Of a stretch of DNA of 64,000 nt, positions 57,898-64,000 are shown one piece after another. The first letter of the stretch is position 1; each line of letters starts with the position of its first letter. The translations under genes and the position numbers were made by a program. This DNA is from Cupriavidus basilensis (lineage in GTDB: Bacteria; Pseudomonadota; Gammaproteobacteria; Burkholderiales; Burkholderiaceae), in contig NZ_BBQM01000027.1 in the NCBI RefSeq assembly GCF_000876015.1, forward strand, positions 1-64,000. Direction: 5' to 3'. The notes below the pieces were generated by a model. The model was not told the DNA's origin, did not search any database, and saw nothing but the letters and a program-made list of their open reading frames with translations.

Positions 57898-59345
57898 GGC
57901 TGGCTCGTTGTCGTGGGTGCGGCCGTGGATGGGGCCGGGGGTGAGGCAATCGGTTGCGCTTCGGGCGGCGCGGCGGCAGGCTCGGGCAGGTGCAGCTCGG
58001 CCACGGTGCCGCCTTCGTGGTGGTCGTGCCAGGCCAGCCATCCGCCCATCTGCAGCGCGGCGCTCTGCGCCAGGTAGGCGCCGATGCCCTGGCCGCCGTG
58101 CATGCTACTCATGGGCGCCTCGCCGAGCCGCGCGCGCTGCGCCGGCGGGATGCCGAGGCCGCGGTCGGTGACGCGGAAGGTCAGCGTGGGCTGGCCCTCC
58201 TGCTTGTCGAGCACGATGGCCAGGCGCAGCGGCACCTGCGCGTGGCCGGCGGCGAGCTGGCTGCGCGCGGCGTTGTCGAGCAGGATGGTCAGGATCTGGC
58301 CCACGCGCGCGGCCTCCACCGGCAGCGCGGCGGCCTCGCCGATGGCGCTGGCTTCCAGGCGCGCATGCGGGTGGCGCAACTGCCAGCGCTCGACGAAGCC
58401 GTCCAGCCAGGCGTCCACGCGCTGCGGCGCGGCGGTCTGGTGGTCGTCGCGCAGGCGCGCCAGGATCGACTTGCACAGGTCGAGCTGCTGCTCCACGGTC
58501 TGCAGGTCGGGCAGGTAGGCGTTGACCGGGGTGGCGCCCAGGCGCGCGTCGGCGGCATCGGCGCGCAGCTCGCCCGCGATCACCGCGAGCGTGGCCAGCG
58601 GCGTGCCGATCTCGTGCGCCACGGCGGCGGCCTGGTCGTTGAGCGCCTCGATGCGCGCGTCGCGCAGCAACTGCTCGCGCGCGAGGTTGAGCTCGGCGTC
58701 GCGCTGGCGCAGCACGTTGGACAGGCGCGCCACGAACACCGCGATCATGGTGGCGCTGACGACGAAGTTCAGCCACATGCCGGCGAGGTGGTAGGTGATG
58801 GCGTTGTCCGGGTTGTGCAGGTTCAGCGGCACGTACTCGATCAGCATCACGCTGTAGCAGGCCATCGCGTAGAAGGCCAGCACCACCACGAGGCGCCACG
58901 GCAGCACCGCCCCGGCGATGGCCAGGCCGGGTAGGTAGAACGAGACGAACGGGTTGGTCGCGCCGCCGGTGAAGAACAGCGCGGCCGACAGCGCGGTCAG
59001 GTCGACCAGCAGCTGGCCCATCAGCTCGGCGTCGCTGGGCCGCGCGCCGCGCCCGCGCTGGTGGCGCAGGCGCAGCCCGGTCAGCAGGTTGAACAGCGTC
59101 TGCAGCGTGAGGATGGCCAGCAGCGGACTGTAGGGCAGGATCACGCCGGCCACCGCCTCGCACGACACCAGCAGCAGCGCCTGCCCGCCGAGCAGCGCCC
59201 AGCGCAGCCAGAACAGGCGGCGCAGGCTCACCAGGTTGTGGCGCAGCGGGCCGGTGCGGGCGGAGGTCGCCGCGGCGGCAGCGGCAGCGGCGGACGCGGC
59301 GGCGGGAGAGGCCGGGCCGGGCGGCACGGCGGAGGAGGTATCCAT
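57894..59345 (-). CDS. regB: redox sensor histidine kinase RegB/PrrB type
   Basis: This 483-residue membrane kinase has a low-complexity Ala/Pro N-terminus, six predicted membrane helices (about residues 50-215), the quinone-binding-type motif GGATNPF between helices, phospho-His in VAHEIGTPLAT, and an HATPase domain with DNAARSQL and DRGLGIP. A Cys in QLDLCKSILARL lies where RegB proteins have a redox-box cysteine. It probably senses quinone-pool redox state and phosphorylates RegA. Confidence 0.92.
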   Translation of the reverse strand: MDTSSAVPPGPASPAAASAAAAAAAATSARTGPLRHNLVSLRRLFWLRWALLGGQALLLVSCEAVAGVILPYSPLLAILTLQTLFNLLTGLRLRHQRGRGARPSDAELMGQLLVDLTALSAALFFTGGATNPFVSFYLPGLAIAGAVLPWRLVVVLAFYAMACYSVMLIEYVPLNLHNPDNAITYHLAGMWLNFVVSATMIAVFVARLSNVLRQRDAELNLAREQLLRDARIEALNDQAAAVAHEIGTPLATLAVIAGELRADAADARLGATPVNAYLPDLQTVEQQLDLCKSILARLRDDHQTAAPQRVDAWLDGFVERWQLRHPHARLEASAIGEAAALPVEAARVGQILTILLDNAARSQLAAGHAQVPLRLAIVLDKQEGQPTLTFRVTDRGLGIPPAQRARLGEAPMSSMHGGQGIGAYLAQSAALQMGGWLAWHDHHEGGTVAELHLPEPAAAPPEAQPIASPPAPSTAAPTTTSQP

Positions 59346-59525
59346 GCCGCGAGTTTAACAATGGCGCGGCGCGGGCCCGCATTATGCGACACCGTGCCGC
59401 ATTGGCCACCCCGCGGCGCGCTGCCAGACTGGTTCGTTGACTGCCGGCGCCGGCCACGCCGCCCGCGCCGGCATGGTCTAATGGCGCCTTTGCGACGCAA
59501 GTGAAGTTCAGTGGAGAAGATTCCC

Positions 59526-60014
59526 ATGCAAGCCAGATTCCTCGCCGCCCTGCCCGCCGCCGCCGCTGCCGTGCTGGCCGCGCTCTGTTCGGGCGCGGCC
59601 TTCGCGCAGGTCGACGTCAGCAACGCCTGGGCCCGCGGCACCGTGCCGGCGCAGACCGCGACCGGCGTGTTCATGACCCTGCACGCGCACGAGACGGCCA
59701 AACTGGTCGGCGTGAGCACGCCCGCCGCGGCCACCGCCGAGGTCCATGAAATGAAGATGGACGGCAACGTCATGCGCATGCGCGCGGTCGGCGCGCTGGA
59801 CCTGCCGCGCATGCAGGACGTGGAGCTCAAGCCGGGCGGCTACCACGTGATGCTGATGGGCCTCAAGGCGCCGCTCAAGAAGGGCGACACCGTGCCGCTG
59901 ACGCTCAGGATCGAGCAGGGCGGCAAGGTGATCGAGGAGAAGGTGGACGCCGAGGTGCGCGACCTCGGGGCCGGCGCGCCCGCGGCCGGCGCGCACGGCG
60001 ACCACAAGCACTGA
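59526..60014 (+). CDS. PCu(A)C-family periplasmic copper chaperone
   Basis: This 162-residue periplasmic protein has a signal peptide to about AFAQVD and the copper(I)-binding set of the PCuAC family: HEMKMDG, later MRMRAV, and GGYHVMLMGL, giving His/Met ligands in the expected order. It delivers copper to cytochrome oxidase assembly in related bacteria. The C-terminus has GAHGDHKH, another possible metal site. GGAGAAG before the ATG at 59526 sets the start; the GTG at 59511 would lie on the ribosome site. Confidence 0.9.
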   Translation: MQARFLAALPAAAAAVLAALCSGAAFAQVDVSNAWARGTVPAQTATGVFMTLHAHETAKLVGVSTPAAATAEVHEMKMDGNVMRMRAVGALDLPRMQDVELKPGGYHVMLMGLKAPLKKGDTVPLTLRIEQGGKVIEEKVDAEVRDLGAGAPAAGAHGDHKH

Positions 60015-60092
60015 AATTGAAGTCCCGGCTCCGGCCGGCGGTTCCGCGCTCCGGCGGTCCGGTCAGCGGTTCGGTCAGCGGTCCGGCGCGGC

Positions 60093-61028
60093 TCAGCGGC
60101 GCAGGCTGATCGCGTCGCCGGGCTCGTCGCCCGCCGCCACCGCCTTGACGCGCTCGCGCAGCCAGGTCTGGCCCGGGTCGGCGTCGGTGCGGTCGTGCCA
60201 GATCAGGCTGAAGGTGAAGCCCGGCAGCGCGAAGGGCGGCTCGAACACCGCGAAGCGCGCGTCGTCCTCGAACGCGGCCAAGCTGCGGCGCGCCGTGGTC
60301 AGGACCAGGTTGGTGCCGGCGATCAGCGCCGGCGCCACGCTCCAGTGGGGCAGCACGCAGGCGATCTTGCGCCGCCCGCCGGCCTTGGCCACCGCGGCGT
60401 CGATGGCGTCCACGCGCTCGCCGTGGGCCGACACCAGCACGTGCGAGCGGGCCAGGTAAGCCACCTGGTCCAGCTTGCCCTGGCCGCGCACCGTGGCCGC
60501 ATCCACCATGCAGGCATAGGCTTCCTCGAACAGCGGCGCGCCGCGCATGCCTTCGGGCGGCGCCTCGAACACGCCCAGCGCGAGGTCGATCTCGCCGTCC
60601 GCCACCTTGGCCACCATGCCTTCGCGGCTGGCCTGCGAGACCACCAGGTCGATGCCCGGCGCGGCCTTGCGCACCGCGCGCAGCAGGCTGGGCAGCAACG
60701 CCATCGCGCCGTAGTCGGACATGGCCAGGCGGAAGCTGCGGCGCGCCGTGGCGGGCTGGAAGCCCGTCGGCCCGAGCAGGATGCGCACCTGCGCCAGCGC
60801 CTCGGCCAGCGGCCCGGCCAGCTCGTGGGCGCGCGGGCTCGGCACCAGCCCGCCCTGGCCGCGCACCAGCAGCGGGTCGTCCAGCAACTGGCGCAGGCGG
60901 CCCAGCGCGTGGCTGACGGCCGGCTGGCTCAGGTGCAGGCGCAGCGCCGCGCGCGAGATATGTCGTTCGGCCAGCAGCGCTTCCAGCACCACCAGCAGGT
61001 TCAGGTCGATTGCACGTAGATCATTCAT
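60093..61028 (-). CDS. LysR-type transcriptional regulator
   Basis: This 311-residue LysR regulator has an N-terminal winged helix (LNLLVVLEALLAERHISRA, LHLSQPAVSHALGRLRQL) and a LysR_substrate domain with SFRLAMSDYGAMALLPSLL and EIDLALGVFEA. It resembles the subgroup that includes NodD/NahR-like regulators, but the ligand and targets are unknown. The start at 61028 (MNDLRAIDLN) is where the family begins; the longer frame to 61076 adds an unlikely tail. It is convergent with the PCuAC gene. Confidence 0.9.
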   Translation of the reverse strand: MNDLRAIDLNLLVVLEALLAERHISRAALRLHLSQPAVSHALGRLRQLLDDPLLVRGQGGLVPSPRAHELAGPLAEALAQVRILLGPTGFQPATARRSFRLAMSDYGAMALLPSLLRAVRKAAPGIDLVVSQASREGMVAKVADGEIDLALGVFEAPPEGMRGAPLFEEAYACMVDAATVRGQGKLDQVAYLARSHVLVSAHGERVDAIDAAVAKAGGRRKIACVLPHWSVAPALIAGTNLVLTTARRSLAAFEDDARFAVFEPPFALPGFTFSLIWHDRTDADPGQTWLRERVKAVAAGDEPGDAISLRR

Positions 61029-61110
61029 GGGGCGAATAGTAGCCGCATGAATGGGAAATGGAAATTCGTTGCGCAATATTTTGCGTGGGGCACCGCGGCA
61101 GGCCCGCTGC

Positions 61111-61338
61111 TCAGGCGGCGCCGGGCGCCGCTTCGGCGGCCTCGCGGCGCCTGGCCAGGCAGGCCGGGCACAGGCAGTGCCGGCCCGGCACGATCAGCCG
61201 CGCCGGCAGCAGCGGCTGGCTGGCGCACCAGCACTGCGGCAGGCCGGCCGCGTAGCCGCACACGAAGCCGGCGCCGCAGGCGCTGCAATGCTCGACCGGG
61301 CGCAGCTGGCCGGTCAGCACGGTGGCCGGGTCGCTCAC
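61111..61338 (-). CDS. cysteine-rich CWC-family protein
   Basis: This protein of about 75 residues has nine cysteines in CSACGAGFVCGYAAGLPQCW, CAS and CLCPACLARR, matching cysteine-rich CWC proteins, probably zinc-binding. Function is unknown. The start is uncertain: GTG at 61338 (residues VSDPATVLTG) is suggested by family length, and a longer frame to 61398 exists. It is divergent from argB by 367 bases. Confidence 0.7.
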   Translation of the reverse strand: MSDPATVLTGQLRPVEHCSACGAGFVCGYAAGLPQCWCASQPLLPARLIVPGRHCLCPACLARRREAAEAAPGAA

Positions 61339-62635
<1,297 letters not shown>

Positions 62636-62695
62636 GCGGCGTCCGCCGGCCGCGCGCGCCGCGCGCTGCCGGTCCTGCCTTCCTTCCCTTCCCGC

Positions 62696-63688
62696 GTGCC
62701 GACACCAACCCAGACCCCGCGCCCCAGCCTGCGCGGTGCGCGCCGCCGCCGCCCCGCCGGCGACAATTCCGGCCGCACCGTCTGGCTGTTCGATCTCGAC
62801 AACACGCTGCACGACGCCTCGCACGCGATCTTCCCGGCCATCAACCGGTTGATGACGGCGTACGTGGCGCGCGTGATCGGCTGCGACGAGGCCACCGCCA
62901 GCGAGATGCGGGTGAAGTACTGGCAGCGCTACGGCGCCACGCTGCTCGGCATGATCCGCCACCACGGCGTGGACCCGGCCGACTTCCTGCGCGCCGCGCA
63001 CGATTTTCCCGAGCTGGCGCAGATGGTGCGCGTGCAGCGCGGGCTGGCCGCGCACCTGATGCGCCTGCCGGGCCGCAAGATCCTCGTCACCAACGCGCCC
63101 GCGCAGTACGCGCGCGCGGTGCTGCGCGTGGCCGGCATCGCGCACTGCTTCGAGCGCGTGGTGGCGGTCGAGGACATGTGGGTGCACGGCCACCTGCGGC
63201 CCAAGCCCGACCGCCGCATGCTGCGCCGGCTGCTGGCCCAGCACGGCGTGGCGCCGCACCGCGCGGTGCTGGTGGAAGACACGCTGTCCCACCTCAAGCG
63301 CTACGCCGGCACCGGCATCCGCACCGCCTGGGTGACGGGCTATCTGCGCACGTTGGCGCCGTCGCGCCCGCACGCGGTGCCGCTGCCGGCCGATGCCGCG
63401 GTGGCCGGCGTGAGCGGCGACGCCGTGCTGCGCAGCACGCTCGATGCCGAAGACCGCCAGCGCGCCGGCCACGCCGCGCAGGAGCGCTCGGTGACGCTGG
63501 TGGCGGCCGAGACGCAGGACCCGCCGGCCGCGGCCGCGCAGGGCGCGGCCGGCGGCACCGCGCCCCAGGCGCTGCCCGCTTCGGCGCCGCGGGTGCGCGC
63601 GCGCATCGTAAATCGTCCCGGCTATGTGGACGTAAAAGTACAATCCATGCATCAACTCAAACAAAGAATGCGGGGAATCGGGTCATGA
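62696..63688 (+). CDS. HAD-family pyrimidine 5'-nucleotidase-like protein, GTG start
   Basis: This 330-residue HAD hydrolase has motif [17 protein letters not shown], the cap region with [20 protein letters not shown], motif II ILVTNAP, a Lys in RPKPDRRM and motif [13 protein letters not shown]. This is the pyrimidine 5'-nucleotidase (SDT1-like) subgroup commonly encoded after argB in Burkholderiales. The C-terminal 100 residues form a low-complexity Ala-rich tail with no known domain. The start is GTG at 62696. Its stop overlaps slmA (ATGA). Confidence 0.87.
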   Translation: MPTPTQTPRPSLRGARRRRPAGDNSGRTVWLFDLDNTLHDASHAIFPAINRLMTAYVARVIGCDEATASEMRVKYWQRYGATLLGMIRHHGVDPADFLRAAHDFPELAQMVRVQRGLAAHLMRLPGRKILVTNAPAQYARAVLRVAGIAHCFERVVAVEDMWVHGHLRPKPDRRMLRRLLAQHGVAPHRAVLVEDTLSHLKRYAGTGIRTAWVTGYLRTLAPSRPHAVPLPADAAVAGVSGDAVLRSTLDAEDRQRAGHAAQERSVTLVAAETQDPPAAAAQGAAGGTAPQALPASAPRVRARIVNRPGYVDVKVQSMHQLKQRMRGIGS

Positions 63689-64000
63689 TGCAGAGCAATG
63701 GGCGCCCCTCGGGCGCCGCTTCAGGCAGCAATGCCGGCACCACCGCGGGCACCACCGCGGCCGCCGGCGCGCCGGCCGCGGGCGCCGACGGGGCGCCGGT
63801 GCGCAAGCGGCCGCGCCCCGGCGAGCGGCGCGTGCAGATCCTGCAGACGCTGGCCGGCATGCTGGAAGTGCCGCGCGGGGAGAAGATCACCACCGCCGCG
63901 CTGGCCGCCAAGCTGAGCGTGTCGGAGGCGGCGCTGTACCGCCATTTCGCCAGCAAGGCGCAGATGTTCGAAGGCCTGATCGGCTTCATCGAGCAGACCG
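63685..64000 (+). CDS. slmA: nucleoid occlusion factor SlmA, 3'-truncated by window end
   Basis: This is the first 105 codons of a TetR-fold protein. A Ser/Gly/Thr/Ala-rich leader to about residue 40 is followed by [20 protein letters not shown] and [20 protein letters not shown], the SlmA/Ttk helix-turn-helix. SlmA binds DNA and FtsZ to block division over the chromosome. The start ATG overlaps the upstream stop. The remaining part lies beyond 64000. Confidence 0.9.
   Translation, partial: MMQSNGRPSGAASGSNAGTTAGTTAAAGAPAAGADGAPVRKRPRPGERRVQILQTLAGMLEVPRGEKITTAALAAKLSVSEAALYRHFASKAQMFEGLIGFIEQT

Overview
The window is a stretch of high-GC betaproteobacterial chromosome, most probably a Cupriavidus or a close relative in the Burkholderiaceae. 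Supporting signs are methionine synthase encoded as two consecutive genes, the aceK-can pair, a bioAFDB operon, RegB/RegA and CobW/Zur proteins of Burkholderiales type, a Bug-family binding protein, and C/G-ending codon use almost everywhere. No rRNA, tRNA, CRISPR, phage or transposase gene was found. The 5' end cuts a DUF3108 gene and the 3' end cuts slmA.

Layout: 1-7 kb holds an alpha/beta hydrolase, DUF3567, rhodanese and split metH. 7-12.5 kb holds a NarL-type regulator, a receiver-only protein, an entericidin-like lipoprotein, a CHASE3 histidine kinase and small stress/envelope proteins. 12.7-18 kb holds argS, a SPOR protein, dsbA, an SDR and a BtuF-like protein. 18-29 kb is a catabolic block: an MBL hydrolase diverging from a MerR (LiuR-like) regulator, then a thioesterase, isovaleryl-CoA dehydrogenase, aceK, carbonic anhydrase, thiolase, SDR, a second acyl-CoA dehydrogenase, a DsbA-like isomerase, a HAD phosphatase and a YchJ protein. 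29.6-34.1 kb is bioAFDB. 35-41 kb holds ghrA, HMG-CoA lyase (last step of leucine breakdown), YbaK, DUF1289, a second isomerase, an MBL hydrolase, an unknown gene and a GNAT. 42-51 kb is transport and zinc homeostasis: a peptide-type ABC binding protein, TonB receptor, DUF2946-like protein, two CobW GTPases, a DksA lacking the zinc cysteines, and Zur. 51-57 kb holds a dehalogenase-like hydrolase, a Bug protein, hslVU, and small envelope and stress proteins. 57-64 kb holds regBA, a PCu(A)C copper chaperone, a LysR regulator, a CWC protein, argB, a HAD nucleotidase and slmA.

The most unusual structure is a pair of gene-free elements at about 34.2-35.05 kb and 41.1-41.84 kb. Each is built from two arms facing each other: a triple-hairpin end module of 90 bp (three identical copies in the window, one of them inverted) and an inner 22-bp inverted repeat. 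The genes on both sides lose their usual C-ending codons as they approach an element. On the left the plus strand is G/T-rich and on the right it is A/C-rich, so the strand bias is symmetric about the element. I know no described family that explains this and treat it as the main candidate for something new.

Regulatory signals read directly are paired LiuR-like palindromes around the MerR gene, and a shared TGCAA-N3-AGTTGCG-like dyad upstream of zur-cobW and of cobW-DUF2946-TonB receptor. Several tandem repeats of 8-11 bp and a REPIN-like inverted REP pair were also seen.
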